Part shown: positions 20,195 through 29,527 of the stretch, piece by piece | Position numbering within the stretch: the stretch's first letter is position 1 | How the letters are laid out: the number at the start of each line of letters is the position of its first letter | Assembly (NCBI RefSeq): GCF_008932245.1 | Contig: NZ_CP034909.1 | Coordinates: forward strand, 3,544,001-3,608,000 | Source: Sinorhizobium alkalisoli | Lineage (GTDB): Bacteria; Pseudomonadota; Alphaproteobacteria; Rhizobiales; Rhizobiaceae | DNA length: 64,000 nucleotides | Direction of reading: 5' to 3' | The notes under the pieces: model-generated | Seen by the model: only the letters and a program-made list of their open reading frames with translations | Databases searched by the model: none | Told to the model about the DNA's origin: nothing | Program-made: the position numbers and the translations under genes

Positions 20195-21211
20195 ATGAGC
20201 CGTGACGCGCTGAAAACCCTCTTCCATCCCTTCGACACAGGCATCATCGACCCGCCGGGCGAAGACGAGCGCGTTCTGTTCCTCGGCGCCGAGGCCGGTT
20301 ACCGACTGCCGGAAGGCTTCGCCGGATCGATCGCCGCCGTGCAGCCGCTGCGGCCCCTCTATCGCGCCTTGGCGGCCGCCCGCATCGACGTTGCGCCCGT
20401 CGCCGCGGGTGAGGACTACGACCTGGCGCTGGTGCTCTGCGGCAAGCACAAAGGCGAGAACGAGAACAGGATCGCCGAGGCGCTGAAGCGCACCCGCGCC
20501 GGCGCGTTGGTGGTCGTCGCCGGCGGCAAGGAGGATGGCATCCAGCCGCTGCGCAAGAAGATCGGCAAGTTAGGCTGGGATGGCGATTCCATGCCGAAAT
20601 ACCATGGCGTCGCCTTCTGGTTCACGCGCCCCGAGGACGTTTCAGAAGCCGTCTCCAGGCTCACGAAAGCGCCGGTGCACATCGAAAGCCTGTTCGAGGC
20701 CGCGCCCGGCATGTTCTCGCATGACCGCGTCGATGCCGGCTCGGAGTTGCTCGCGTCGCGCTTGCCGCGCGATTTCACCGGACATGCGGCGGATTTCGGA
20801 GCCGGCTGGGGCTATCTTTCGGTCAAGCTCGCCGAGGCGTCCCCGGGTCTCAAGGGCATTGATCTCTTCGAAGCGGATTACGAGGCGCTGGAGGCCGCAC
20901 GGGCCAATATGACGGCGAACGCGCCCTCGACCCCGGCGCGCTTCTACTGGCACGACCTGACGGCCGAGGAGACGCGCGACAAGTACGACCTGATCGTCAT
21001 GAACCCACCCTTCCACGAAGGGCATGCGGCGGAACCGGCGCTTGGCGCGGCCATGATCGGGGCCGCCGCCAAGGCCCTGAAGCAGGGCGGCCGCCTGCTG
21101 CTGGTCGCCAATCGCGGCCTGCCCTACGAACAGGTCCTGTCGGAAGGTTTCAGGGAAAGCGGCGAAACCTGCCGCAATGCGCGCTTCAAGGTGCTCTGGG
21201 CGAAGCGCTGA
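20195..21211 (+). CDS. RsmC/RlmG-like class I methyltransferase
   Basis: 338 residues. The two-domain architecture of 16S rRNA guanine-N2 methyltransferases: an N-terminal degenerate domain (VLFLGAEAGYRLPE, ALKRTRAGALVVVAGGKEDGI) and a C-terminal SAM domain. The SAM-binding region is ADFGAGWGYLSVKLAE and the catalytic motif is NPPFHEG. The ATG at 20195 follows the repeat. It probably modifies a guanine in 16S rRNA; the exact base is not deducible. Confidence 0.85.
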   Translation: MSRDALKTLFHPFDTGIIDPPGEDERVLFLGAEAGYRLPEGFAGSIAAVQPLRPLYRALAAARIDVAPVAAGEDYDLALVLCGKHKGENENRIAEALKRTRAGALVVVAGGKEDGIQPLRKKIGKLGWDGDSMPKYHGVAFWFTRPEDVSEAVSRLTKAPVHIESLFEAAPGMFSHDRVDAGSELLASRLPRDFTGHAADFGAGWGYLSVKLAEASPGLKGIDLFEADYEALEAARANMTANAPSTPARFYWHDLTAEETRDKYDLIVMNPPFHEGHAAEPALGAAMIGAAAKALKQGGRLLLVANRGLPYEQVLSEGFRESGETCRNARFKVLWAKR

Positions 21212-21277
21212 GCGGCTTTTCGGCTCGCCCTCCATCCGCCCATTGTGAGCCGCTGGTGCGAATCTCGCCCGGCGGTG

Positions 21278-22084
21278 TCACTCCGCGTCGGCGATCCTGA
21301 GCGTGTCCAGCGTCGGCATGGAGGTGATGTTGTAGCCCGAATCCACGTAATGGATCTCGCCGGTCACGCCGCGGGAGAGGTCCGAGAGAAGGTAGAGCGC
21401 CGAGCTGCCGACGTCGTCGATCGTGACGGTGCGGCGCAGCGGCGAGTTCTTCTGTTGCCAGGAAAGCATGGCGCGCGCGTCGGAGATGCCGGCGCCGGCG
21501 AGCGTGCGGATCGGGCCGGCGGAGATTGCGTTGACGCGGATGCCGCGGACGCCGTAATCGGCGGCGAGATAGCGCACCGAGGCCTCGAGTGCAGCCTTGG
21601 CGACGCCCATCACATTGTAGTTCGGCATGACCCGCACCGAGCCGCCATAGGTTAGCGTCAGCATGGTGCCGCCCGCGCTCATCAGATCGGCGGCACGCCT
21701 GGCGATCTCCGTGAAGGAGAAGCAGGAGATCACCATGGTGCGGCTGAAATTTTCCCGGGTCGTGTCCGCATAGAGTCCCTTGAGCTCGCTCTTGTCGGAG
21801 AAGCCGATGGCATGGACGATGAAGTCCAGCTTGCCCCAGCGCTCCTTGATCGCGGCGATGGCGGCATCGACCGTGGCGATGTCCTCGACGTCGCAGGGCA
21901 GCAGGAAGTCGGAGTCGAGTTCGGCCGCCAGCGGCTTCACGCGTTTGCCGAGCGCCTCGCCCTGATAGGTGAAGGCCAGTTCCGCACCCTGCGCTGCCAG
22001 CGTTTTCGCAATCCCCCAGGCAATGGAATGATTGTTGGCCACACCCATGATGAGGCCGCGCTTTCCGTTCATCAGTCCGTTCAT
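21278..22084 (-). CDS. fabI: enoyl-ACP reductase FabI
   Basis: NADH-dependent last step of the fatty acid elongation cycle, 268 residues. Nucleotide-binding GVANNHSIAWGIA replaces the usual SDR glycine motif, as in all FabI. The catalytic Y-x6-K is YNVMGVAKAAL, and the loop SAGPIRTLAGAGI is typical. It starts five bases after fabB. ATG 22084 is chosen; 22072 is a second ATG. The three genes fabA-fabB-fabI form one minus-strand operon. Confidence 0.95.
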   Translation of the reverse strand: MNGLMNGKRGLIMGVANNHSIAWGIAKTLAAQGAELAFTYQGEALGKRVKPLAAELDSDFLLPCDVEDIATVDAAIAAIKERWGKLDFIVHAIGFSDKSELKGLYADTTRENFSRTMVISCFSFTEIARRAADLMSAGGTMLTLTYGGSVRVMPNYNVMGVAKAALEASVRYLAADYGVRGIRVNAISAGPIRTLAGAGISDARAMLSWQQKNSPLRRTVTIDDVGSSALYLLSDLSRGVTGEIHYVDSGYNITSMPTLDTLRIADAE

Positions 22085-22088
22085 GCTG

Positions 22089-23309
22089 TTATCCGTTGTA
22101 GCGCTGGAACACGAGCGTTGCGTTCGTGCCGCCGAAGCCGAAGGAGTTCGAAAGAACCGTGTCGATCTTGGCATTGTCGATCCGCTCACGCACGATCGGC
22201 ACGCCTTCGAATTCCGGGTCCAGTTCGCGGATATGGGCGCTTTCGCCGATGAAGCCGGCCTGCATCATCAGCAGACCGTAGATCGATTCCTGTACGCCGG
22301 CCGCACCGAGCGAGTGGCCGGTGAGCGACTTGGTCGATTGGATGTGCGGAATTCTGTCGCCGAAAACCTCGCGGATGGCGCCGATTTCCTTCTGGTCGCC
22401 GACCGGCGTCGACGTGCCGTGGGTGTTGATGTAATCGACCTCGCCCTTCACGGTCGCGAGCGCCTGGCGCATGCAGCGCACGGCGCCTTCGCCGGAGGGG
22501 GCGACCATGTCGTAGCCGTCGGAGGTCGCGCCGTAGCCGACGAGTTCACCATAGATCTTGGCGCCGCGAGCCTTTGCCCGCTCCAGTTCCTCGAGTACCA
22601 CCACCCCTGCGCCGCCGGCAATGACAAAACCGTCGCGGTCGGCGTCATAGGCGCGCGAGGCGCTTGCCGGCGTGTCGTTGAAGTTCGAGGACATCGCGCC
22701 CATCGCGTCGAAGAGGTTGGACATGGTCCAGTCGAGGTCTTCATGGCCGCCCGCGAACATCACGTCCTGCTTGCCCCACTGGATCATCTCCGCCGCATTG
22801 CCGATGCAATGCGCCGAGGTCGAGCAGGCCGATGAGATCGAGTAGTTGACGCCATGGATCTGGAACCAGGTCGCAAGCGTCGCGGAGGCCGTCGAGGACA
22901 TGGCCTTCGGCACGGCGAAGGGGCCGATGCGCTTGGGGCTCCCGTTCTTGCGGGTGATCTCGGCCGCTTCGACGATGGTGCGCGTCGAGGCGCCGCCCGA
23001 GCCCATGATGATGCCGGTGCGCTCATCGGTAATGTCGGCAGCTTCCAGGCCGGCATCCGCGATCGCCTGCTTCATCGCCACATGGTTCCAGGCGCCGGCC
23101 TGCGACAGGAAGCGCATGGCGCGCCGGTCGACGAGGTCGGTTGGATCGAGCGTCGGCCGACCCCAGACCTGGCATTTGAAACCGTGTTCGGCGAAATCCG
23201 GAGAAAACGTGATGCCCGACTTCGCCTCGCGCAGCGACGCGGTGACTTCGTCTGCATTGTTACCGATCGAGGAAACGATGCCGAGGCCCGTTACAACAAC
23301 CCGTCTCAT
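22089..23309 (-). CDS. fabB: beta-ketoacyl-ACP synthase I FabB
   Basis: Condensing enzyme needed for unsaturated fatty acid synthesis, 406 residues. The catalytic triad is complete: Cys in [14 protein letters not shown], His in [11 protein letters not shown], His in [12 protein letters not shown]. Starts [16 protein letters not shown] as in FabB. It follows fabA by about 50 bases. Confidence 0.95.
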   Translation of the reverse strand: MRRVVVTGLGIVSSIGNNADEVTASLREAKSGITFSPDFAEHGFKCQVWGRPTLDPTDLVDRRAMRFLSQAGAWNHVAMKQAIADAGLEAADITDERTGIIMGSGGASTRTIVEAAEITRKNGSPKRIGPFAVPKAMSSTASATLATWFQIHGVNYSISSACSTSAHCIGNAAEMIQWGKQDVMFAGGHEDLDWTMSNLFDAMGAMSSNFNDTPASASRAYDADRDGFVIAGGAGVVVLEELERAKARGAKIYGELVGYGATSDGYDMVAPSGEGAVRCMRQALATVKGEVDYINTHGTSTPVGDQKEIGAIREVFGDRIPHIQSTKSLTGHSLGAAGVQESIYGLLMMQAGFIGESAHIRELDPEFEGVPIVRERIDNAKIDTVLSNSFGFGGTNATLVFQRYNG

Positions 23310-23359
23310 AATTGATGACCTTTTCTTCGGTTGGATCCGTGCGGGTCAGGGCCCGCAGT

Positions 23360-23875
23360 TCAATCGGCCTTTTCCTGGAAAAGGCCGACCCTGAGGTCGG
23401 TAGCCCTGTAGATCACTTCGCTGTCGGCCTTCATCCAGCCATCGGCGATGCCGAGCACCAGCCGGCCGCGCATCACGCGCTTGAAGTCGATGCCGTATTC
23501 GACCAGCTTGGTCTTCGGCGTCACCATGCCGGTGAACTTCACCTCGCCGGTGGAGATGGCACGGCCCTTGCCGAGCTCGCCGAGCCAGCCGAGAAAGAAG
23601 CCGGTCAATTGCCACATGGCATCGAGGCCGAGGCAGCCCGGCATAACGGGATCGCCCATGAAATGGCAGGGGAAGAACCACAGATCCGGCGTGATGTCGA
23701 ACTCGGCACGCACATAGCCCTTGTCGTGCGGACCGCCGGTCTCCGAAATATCGGTGATGCGGTTGAACATCAGCATCGGCGGCAGCGGCAGCTGTGCATT
23801 GCCGGGGCCAAACATTTCGCCTCGGCCGCAGGTCAGGATTTCCTCATAGCTGAAGCTGGATTGTCTGGTGGTCAT
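23360..23875 (-). CDS. fabA: 3-hydroxydecanoyl-ACP dehydratase/isomerase FabA
   Basis: Dehydratase and trans-2/cis-3 isomerase that introduces the double bond into fatty acids, 171 residues. The hot-dog active site is present: His in [13 protein letters not shown] and Asp in LGLDAMWQ. Start 23875 ([12 protein letters not shown]) matches the family length. It is divergent from irr. Confidence 0.96.
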   Translation of the reverse strand: MTTRQSSFSYEEILTCGRGEMFGPGNAQLPLPPMLMFNRITDISETGGPHDKGYVRAEFDITPDLWFFPCHFMGDPVMPGCLGLDAMWQLTGFFLGWLGELGKGRAISTGEVKFTGMVTPKTKLVEYGIDFKRVMRGRLVLGIADGWMKADSEVIYRATDLRVGLFQEKAD

Positions 23876-23898
23876 GAAAGGTTGTTTCCCCGCGTGTC

Positions 23899-24033
23899 TC
23901 AAGTGTTGTCTGCCTGCTTTAGAGCAAGCGCGGCCCGAATTGAAGCGCAGCCCGTCGGTGACTGCAGTTTGTCACGTTCTTTCAAGTAGAGCGACATTGC
24001 GGTTTGGAAAACCGCCTTGGCATTGTCCTCCAT
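23899..24033 (-). CDS. possible 44-residue small protein upstream of fabA
   Basis: A reading frame [20 protein letters not shown]...ALKQADNT ends 23 bases before fabA on the same strand. GGGAG stands four bases before the ATG. It is predicted helical and amphipathic, and its first half uses G/C third positions, like neighbouring genes. It could be a genuine small protein or a leader peptide of the fab operon. No family is recognised. Confidence 0.35.
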   Translation of the reverse strand: MEDNAKAVFQTAMSLYLKERDKLQSPTGCASIRAALALKQADNT

Positions 24034-24247
24034 TTCGCTCCCTGTGGCGATATCGTTCCGCCGTCGCTTACAGTATGAATGTGGCCACGGCCAGAGTTAA
24101 ATGCCAGCCTTCCCCCGCTTTGGCCCGATTTTCAGGCCTTTGCGCGCTACTTCCGGCCTAGAATCTATTGAAAGCAACGGCGCTAGAAGTTATATCGCAA
24201 GCTGATGGTCCATGGTCCTCAAGCAGGAATATCGGAACGGTTGCCGT

Positions 24248-24670
24248 ATGACGAAAGCAATGGAGATATCCTCGCAGGAGAGGCTGCGCAAATCGGGCTT
24301 GCGTCCGACGCGCCAGCGCGTGGCGCTTGCCGATCTCATCTTCGCCAAGGGCGACCGCCACCTGACGGTGGAGGAACTGCATGAGGAGGCGGTCGTCGCC
24401 GGCGTCCCGGTATCGCTCGCGACCGTCTACAACACCCTGCACCAGTTCACCGAGGCGGGAATGATCCGCGTTCTCGCCGTCGAGAGCGCGAAGACCTATT
24501 TCGATACCAATGTCTCGGACCACCACCATTTCTTCGTCGAAGGCGAGAACGAGGTCCTCGACATTCCGGTGAGCAACATCCAGATCGACAATCTGCCCGA
24601 GGCGCCGGAAGGCATGGAAATCTCCCATGTCGATGTGGTGATCCGCCTGCGCCGCAAATCCCGCTGCTGA
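24248..24670 (+). CDS. irr: iron response regulator Irr (Fur family)
   Basis: Haem-responsive Fur-family repressor/activator of rhizobial iron genes, 140 residues. The DNA-binding helix region is LRPTRQRVALADLIF...SLATVYNTLHQF. The haem/metal histidine cluster is SDHHHFF. It lacks the cysteine metal site of Fur. Start MTKAMEISS is chosen; a longer frame begins at 24212. A perfect Irr-type operator is found at 61058-61076 before mbfA, so this protein probably acts within this same window. Confidence 0.93.
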   Translation: MTKAMEISSQERLRKSGLRPTRQRVALADLIFAKGDRHLTVEELHEEAVVAGVPVSLATVYNTLHQFTEAGMIRVLAVESAKTYFDTNVSDHHHFFVEGENEVLDIPVSNIQIDNLPEAPEGMEISHVDVVIRLRRKSRC

Positions 24671-24688
24671 GCGGCTGACCTTTCATTA

Positions 24689-25324
24689 TCACATCACCTC
24701 GTTCGGGTCGCGGCCCGGCCCCGCCTTGCCGGTCGGCAGCGTCCAGCCGTATCGAAGCGCCCCGCCGCGCACGGCAAAGGCGGCGGCCACGCCGAGCGCC
24801 GAGCTTGCCGCGAGAGGCAGTCCGGCGATCGTCGCCAGCACGAAACCGCCGGCACCGACGAGCGCCGCGGTGACGTAGATCTCTGGCCGGAGCAGCACCG
24901 AAGGCTCGCCGGCGAGGAGATCACGCAGGATCCCGCCGAAGGTTGCCGTCAGCATGCCGGTCACCAGCGCGACGATCGGCGAACCGGTGGCCGCGAGCCC
25001 CTTTGCCGCGCCCATGACGCAATAGGCCGAAAGGCCGATCGCATCGAGCCAGACGAGCATCCGGTAGCGCGACTCCAGACGGTGGGCCCCGAAGAAGACG
25101 AGAAGGCCGACCACGGCGCAGACGACGAGATAGGCCGGGTTGACCGCCCAGAACACGGGAGTGGCGCCAAGGACGACGTCGCGCATCGTACCGCCGCCGA
25201 TGCCGGTCACCGAAGCCAGGAAGATATAGCCTATGATGTCGAGCTGCTTGCGCGAAGCCGACAGTGCGCCGGTCGCCGCAAAGACGGCGACTCCGGCATA
25301 GTCGAGAAATTCAAGAATCGGCAT
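24689..25324 (-). CDS. TRIC-type/UPF0126 cation channel
   Basis: 211 residues, about seven membrane helices. It has the internal duplication of the family: the repeat GIGGGTMRDVVLG in the first half and ATFGGILRDLLAGE in the second. Prokaryotic homologues form trimeric K+-permeable channels; earlier named YicG/UPF0126. Convergent with irr. Confidence 0.88.
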   Translation of the reverse strand: MPILEFLDYAGVAVFAATGALSASRKQLDIIGYIFLASVTGIGGGTMRDVVLGATPVFWAVNPAYLVVCAVVGLLVFFGAHRLESRYRMLVWLDAIGLSAYCVMGAAKGLAATGSPIVALVTGMLTATFGGILRDLLAGEPSVLLRPEIYVTAALVGAGGFVLATIAGLPLAASSALGVAAAFAVRGGALRYGWTLPTGKAGPGRDPNEVM

Positions 25325-25394
25325 CGGGCTCCCCGCGTCATGGTGGGTGAGTTGCAGGCTGGCGCAGCTTGCCTCCTCTCGTCAATGGCTGCCA

Positions 25395-26186
25395 TCAACC
25401 CGAATCCGGCAGGACCGTCGGCGTTCGGCCGGTCAAGTAGTAGCCGATCAGGCCGATCCATTCGCGCGCCGCGGTGGTCGTCAATTGGGCATTGAGCGAG
25501 GGCTGGGTGAAATCAAAGCCGAGCCGAACCTTGCCGCTGGTGCGGTAGTCCGTCGGCCAGGGCATGACATCTACCCCGAGCCTGCGGAACAGGCCGACCG
25601 AACGGGGCATGTGGAAGGCGGAGGTGACGAGCGCGCAGTTCTCAAGCCGATGGGCGGCGAGCAGGTCCTTCGTGTTCGCCGCGTTCTCGAAGGTCGTGCG
25701 CGATTCTTCCTCGCGGATCAGACGCTCCGGCCGGATGCCGAAAGCCGCAAAGAAGGCTTCCGACGCCCTCGCATCGCCCTCATAAGTCCCGCTGAACGAT
25801 CCGTCGCCGCCTGAGACCAGAACGCGTGCCGCCGGATAGGTCCTGGCGAGCCTGACCGTCTCGACGAAGCGATCGCCCGCCTGGTTGAACTCCAGGCCGC
25901 CGCGTCCCGCCATCACCTCGTTCTCGAAGGCCCCGCCAAGCACGATGATGCAGGAGAGTTCCCGCGGCGGCGAGGGGCGGGGAAACCGGTCCTCCAGGAT
26001 CTGCAAGAAATAGGAGCCCGTGCTCGTGAACAGGGTCAAGAACAGCACGAGAAGCCCGAGCACGCTCAAGGCGCCGCTGGTTCGCCGAAGACGGGCGAAG
26101 GTCAGCAGCAGGCCGATCAGCAGGCTGAAGAAGGCGAAGGAAAGCGGCTGGGCGACGAGCCAGAAGATTTTCGAAGCGAGGAACAT
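25395..26186 (-). CDS. YdcF/SanA/ElyC-family membrane protein (DUF218)
   Basis: 263 residues. Two N-terminal membrane segments (about 12-35 and 40-58) precede a DUF218 domain: CIIVLGGAFENE, VLVSGGDGSFSGTYEGDA, EEESRTTFENAANTKDLL and LVTSAFHMPRSVGLFRRLG. ElyC/SanA proteins contribute to cell-envelope polysaccharide homeostasis; the precise reaction is unknown. Confidence 0.88.
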   Translation of the reverse strand: MFLASKIFWLVAQPLSFAFFSLLIGLLLTFARLRRTSGALSVLGLLVLFLTLFTSTGSYFLQILEDRFPRPSPPRELSCIIVLGGAFENEVMAGRGGLEFNQAGDRFVETVRLARTYPAARVLVSGGDGSFSGTYEGDARASEAFFAAFGIRPERLIREEESRTTFENAANTKDLLAAHRLENCALVTSAFHMPRSVGLFRRLGVDVMPWPTDYRTSGKVRLGFDFTQPSLNAQLTTTAAREWIGLIGYYLTGRTPTVLPDSG

Positions 26187-26331
26187 AAAGCCGTTCTTCG
26201 GGGGCGGATGGTTAAAATTCCGGAAAATCGACCGGAGAACGAATTGTCACCCGGCATGCAGTTACCTTGGTGTCTGCCCCATGCCGCCCGCGTGTCTTAA
26301 TATGACGATGGTGCCACAGGGAGGGAAACCG

Positions 26332-26760
26332 ATGAAACGATCTTGCGCATTTTCAACATGTCTCGTTGTGCTGGGCGTCACGGCTGCGGTTGCTCAAGAC
26401 GATCCGTTGCCGCAGGGCTTCGAGACGCAGCCGCTGATCAAGACGGGCCTGAGCAGAGATGATGATCCGATCGTCTACCCCACCGGAAATCCCGAGGTGA
26501 TCTCCGTTATCGGTACGCTGACAAAGAACGGACGGACCGCCCTGCACGAACATCCCGTACCCGTGTACGTCTATATCATGGAAGGCGAGGTGGAATTGAG
26601 AACGGAAGGCAAGGAGCCGCATCGCTACAAGGCGGGTGAGGCATTCATCGAAACGCAGAACCGCAAGCACCAGGCCTTCAACGCGTCCGACATGCCGACC
26701 AAGATTCTAGTGGTTTTTATCGGCGAACAAGGCAAGCCGACAACGGTTGTGACGGAGTGA
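26332..26760 (+). CDS. secreted small cupin protein
   Basis: 142 residues with a signal peptide (cut near VAQD). A single cupin barrel shows metal-ligand histidines in ALHEHPVPVYVYIMEGEVEL and NRKHQAF. GGGAGGG precedes the ATG. Function unknown. It is the last core gene before the integrative element. Confidence 0.8.
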   Translation: MKRSCAFSTCLVVLGVTAAVAQDDPLPQGFETQPLIKTGLSRDDDPIVYPTGNPEVISVIGTLTKNGRTALHEHPVPVYVYIMEGEVELRTEGKEPHRYKAGEAFIETQNRKHQAFNASDMPTKILVVFIGEQGKPTTVVTE

Positions 26761-26964
26761 TGGCAGTCCGCTCGGGCGCTGGAGATATATCAACCTGCAC
26801 CAATATTGATCGAAAACGCCCTGAGTGGCCCGTCTGTCGGCCGCCAGCGGGGTCGCAAACCTCGACCGATGCACGAGCATGGCTCTGCGGTCCGCTCCTC
26901 ACAGGACATCCGCAGCCGGTCTCACGCACTCGGTGCAGGTTGGTTAAGGCGCCTCGGGAGAGAG

Positions 26965-26983
26965 TTTGGTGGAGCTAAGCGGG
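26965..26983. repeat. attL: partial copy of tRNA-Ala 3' end
   Basis: TTTGGTGGAGCTAAGCGGG, identical to 34953-34971 inside and just past the tRNA-Ala gene. The match stops after GGG, so only the acceptor and part of the T-arm are duplicated. Confidence 0.9.
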
Positions 26984-27058
26984 CTACAACCCTCGCCATC
27001 TTTTTCGTGAGCTGTTTCAAATTGTTGTTGAAATTCAACGACTGCTGGGACTAAGGCA

Positions 27059-27077
27059 GGGTACTTTCTTGGGTACT
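27059..27077. repeat. left arm-type repeats (GGGTACT x2)
   Basis: GGGTACT at 27059-27065 and 27071-27077, period 12, about 76 bases inside attL and directly before the integrase ribosome-binding site. The same heptamer recurs near the right end in the same orientation. Likely arm-binding sites of the integrase N-terminal domain. Confidence 0.6.
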
Positions 27078-27091
27078 CAGCCGGAGGTTTC

Positions 27092-27823
27092 ATGCCAGCG
27101 CCATCGTCAGCCGACACCAAATACCTTGAAGTACACGGCAGCAAATGGCGGGTTGTCGTGAACGTGCCGAGGAAGCTGCAAAGGAAGCTCGGGACAAAAC
27201 TCAAGCGTCCTCTGGGTACCGACAGCCTTCGCGAAGCCAACCGGTTGAAGTGGGATATCGTGGCTGAACTCAAGGCCGTCATAGAACAGGCCGAACGTCC
27301 CGACATGTCGAAGGAGGCTGCCCTTGCCAATGCCCGAGTGAAAGCCATGGAGGAAGCGCGGCGGCTCTCTCTGCGACGACTGGTGGCGTTCGGCACCGAG
27401 CAGAGGGAGAGAGTTGACGATGCGATTGAGGACTACGCCGAGGCTCTGGCGGGTGATCCTATCGAGGCCGACGAGCAGGGCCACCCGGTCTACGAACCGA
27501 AGCGCGACGCCCTTGCGATGGAGTTTCTTGCGATTGCAAAGGGGAAACGAACGCCCCTCGATTTCCACCATGAGAAGTACATGTCCATGTCGCACGTGAA
27601 GGCGCGAACCGCAGCAGACGACAGAAGGGCCTTCAAGTTCCTCAAGGAATGGTGCGAGAAGACTGGCGTTCCTCCGTACCTCCAAGCGATGTCGAAGCGC
27701 GAGGCCGTCCGGTTCTGTGACGACCTTCCCGGCTTGGTCGGCAAGAGCGACCCCGCAACGCTGAACAAATACATCAGCCGCCTTTCCGTGTACTGGGCGT
27801 GGTTAGAGGGACGCAGGTCCTAA
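27092..27823 (+). pseudogene. tyrosine integrase, catalytic domain deleted
   Basis: 243 residues. The N-terminal arm-binding domain (KYLEVHGSKWRVVVNVPRKL...LGTDSLREANRLKWDIV) and a SAM-like core-binding domain (about 150-243, ending LNKYISRLSVYWAWLEGRR) are intact. The frame then stops, whereas integrases of this type continue for another 200 or so residues with the R-H-R-Y catalytic set. CCGGAGG precedes the ATG. The break coincides with the truncated 3' end of the convergent toxin gene, which points to one deletion. Confidence 0.85.
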
Positions 27824-28037
27824 GCAAGCGCTCGTAAATCTTGTCCCACGGAGTGGGCTGCACAGGGGCAAACATTCCGATCTGGAGGTTGAAGACATCT
27901 CCGAAGCAAGCCCTGACGTGCTTGTAGGAAAATGTAGAGAAGCGACCTTTCATCTGCCTTAGTGCAGAGCGCTTCAGCTCGTCCGAGAGCGGCGCAATGC
28001 GGGCCAAGTCGGTGTCAGGCAAAAGGGGCATCGTCAT
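27774..28037 (-). pseudogene. toxin gene of Panacea-type pair, probably 3'-truncated
   Basis: 87 residues, beginning MTMPLLPDTDLARIAPLSDE and overlapping the 3' end of the antitoxin gene by 23 bases. The sequence is protein-like to about PTPWDKIYERLLR. The last 14 residues (from TCVPLTT) read through antisense integrase sequence, so the natural C-terminus is missing. By position it is the toxin partner of the Panacea protein. I infer truncation from the composite tail; a full-length homologue would confirm it. Confidence 0.55.
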
Positions 28038-28563
28038 GTGGTTCTCCAGATAACGGTCGCAAGCCTACCGACACCTTATGGAATCGGAATCGCTCCACAA
28101 TCACATTATCCGGAATCCGGAGCCCAAACGCAACTTCTGTGCGCGATTTGTTCACGACATGCGACCATGGCGAGTCTTTGGCGTGTGAAAGGTCTACCAA
28201 CCTCCCCGACGGCATTCGACCGTAAGAGTTCAACACTTGCTGAACCAATCCGGTGAGCCGCGCATCATCGGGTAGGCCAAGCTCTCTCGGCCTTCCCGTC
28301 AGCGGGTCCTGACCAGTGGCTCGAAAGTTTATATATTCGGAACCTGCCTCCTTGAAGGAGCGGTAGGCGGTTGGATGCACTGGGCCGTATTGCCATGCCT
28401 CAAAATACCCTGATACCAACGGCGTCTTGGTTTGAATGAGGTAAATCCCGTGAGCGAAATACAGGAGCTTCTGAAGCGCAAGGTTGGTGATCTTGATGTC
28501 GAGCCGATCAGCTTCATCAAGCATCAGATTGGCTACAGCCCTCGGGTCATATCCCTTGCTCAT
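28015..28563 (-). CDS. Panacea-domain (SocA-like, DUF4065) antitoxin
   Basis: 182 residues from MSKGYDPRAVAN (ATG 28590 is an alternative). Panacea landmarks: ITNLALQKLLYFAHGIYL, then SGYFEAWQYGPVHPTAYRSFKEAG. These domains serve as antitoxins that neutralise many unrelated toxins, often as hyperpromiscuous chaperones or adaptors. The truncated gene downstream is the presumed toxin. With the toxin broken, the antitoxin may persist as a relic or protect against related toxins. Confidence 0.82.
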   Translation of the reverse strand: MSKGYDPRAVANLMLDEADRLDIKITNLALQKLLYFAHGIYLIQTKTPLVSGYFEAWQYGPVHPTAYRSFKEAGSEYINFRATGQDPLTGRPRELGLPDDARLTGLVQQVLNSYGRMPSGRLVDLSHAKDSPWSHVVNKSRTEVAFGLRIPDNVIVERFRFHKVSVGLRPLSGEPHDDAPFA

Positions 28564-28643
28564 CTCATATGGCTTTCGCCTTCCATCCATCTATTTGAGG
28601 GCCGCGTTAGCTGATTCTTGCTGAACACGAGGTAAAGAGATGG

Positions 28644-29477
28644 GTGGCGACGAAGCGTCTCGTCGCGATCTCCTGTGTCGTCCCGGCCCTTACCATGGCA
28701 GAACTCGGTCTTCCACTCCAGAATGTTGGGGAGAAATTTCTGAGCGACCCATCAAACTACAGGCAACCCGGCGCGTCCCCCCGGGTACCCCCTCGTCTTG
28801 CATTGACGGAGCTCTCTGTTAGGCATCTATCAAAGAGAACTGAGGGCGCTGATTTGCATTGCGCGGTTGTGGACATTGGGTCGCCCAGCAAGGGCAACCT
28901 TGGTTGGTGGCTTCACGGTCCCGACTGGGATGTCGGCGGAACCGACGTGGAGGCGATGAAGACGGCTTTCGCACATTGCCTCAGGCAAGGCCCTATGGTC
29001 CTCGGGTTTGAGGCGCCGATGTATGTTCCCGCCAAGCGAGATTTGATGAGAGCCCTCCAGCAAAGACCGGGGGAAGGGAACCGTCCGTGGAGCGGGTCTG
29101 CTGGAGCAACGGTCGCGACGATCTCCATGGCAATCGTCCCCTCCCTTCTCGACTTCCTTTGCGCCGAGGTGCCGAATGCGGTGGCATGGCAGGATTGGAC
29201 CTATACGCCGACCGAGCCGGGACAGATGCTTGTATTTGAAGCATTCGTGTCGGGCGGTTGCTCCTCTGGTCACGACGTGGATGCAAGGCAAGCAGCCGTG
29301 GAGGCTTACAGGCTTCTGACGGGCTCAGCGAAAGTGCTGAGTTATTTGGGTTCTGAGGAATGCTTCAGCTTGTTGGGTGCGGCTTTGATCCACGCTGGCC
29401 TCTCCGACGACATCTCGGAACTTAGGCGACCGTGTCTTGTGGTTCGAGCTGAGAAGCAATGGCAGCCTGATCAATAG
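28644..29477 (+). CDS. unknown protein, RNase H-fold (DUF429-like) pattern
   Basis: 277 residues, GTG start preceded by GAGGTAAAGA. No firm family. The order of acidic motifs resembles RNase H-fold DUF429 proteins: AVVDIGSPSKGNLGWWL (first strand with Asp), VLGFEAPMYVP (second acidic strand), LVFEAFVSGG and HDVDARQAAVEAYRLL, then SLLGAALIHAGL. It is divergent from the antitoxin, 80 bases apart. Family assignment is tentative; that it is a real gene is much more certain. Confidence 0.65.
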   Translation: MATKRLVAISCVVPALTMAELGLPLQNVGEKFLSDPSNYRQPGASPRVPPRLALTELSVRHLSKRTEGADLHCAVVDIGSPSKGNLGWWLHGPDWDVGGTDVEAMKTAFAHCLRQGPMVLGFEAPMYVPAKRDLMRALQQRPGEGNRPWSGSAGATVATISMAIVPSLLDFLCAEVPNAVAWQDWTYTPTEPGQMLVFEAFVSGGCSSGHDVDARQAAVEAYRLLTGSAKVLSYLGSEECFSLLGAALIHAGLSDDISELRRPCLVVRAEKQWQPDQ

Positions 29478-29527
29478 GGTATGCCTCTGCAGAACCAGTC
29501 CGTTGATGGTTCGATAAATGCCTCTTG

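Noticed and set aside
24034..24247. Irr autoregulatory site before irr
   Set aside because: TAGAA-containing words near 24,160-24,190 do not form the TTTAGAA-N3-TTCTAAA palindrome seen at mbfA.
26806..27054. 82-codon frame across attL
   Set aside because: It crosses the integration junction and shows no ribosome-binding site or protein-like pattern.
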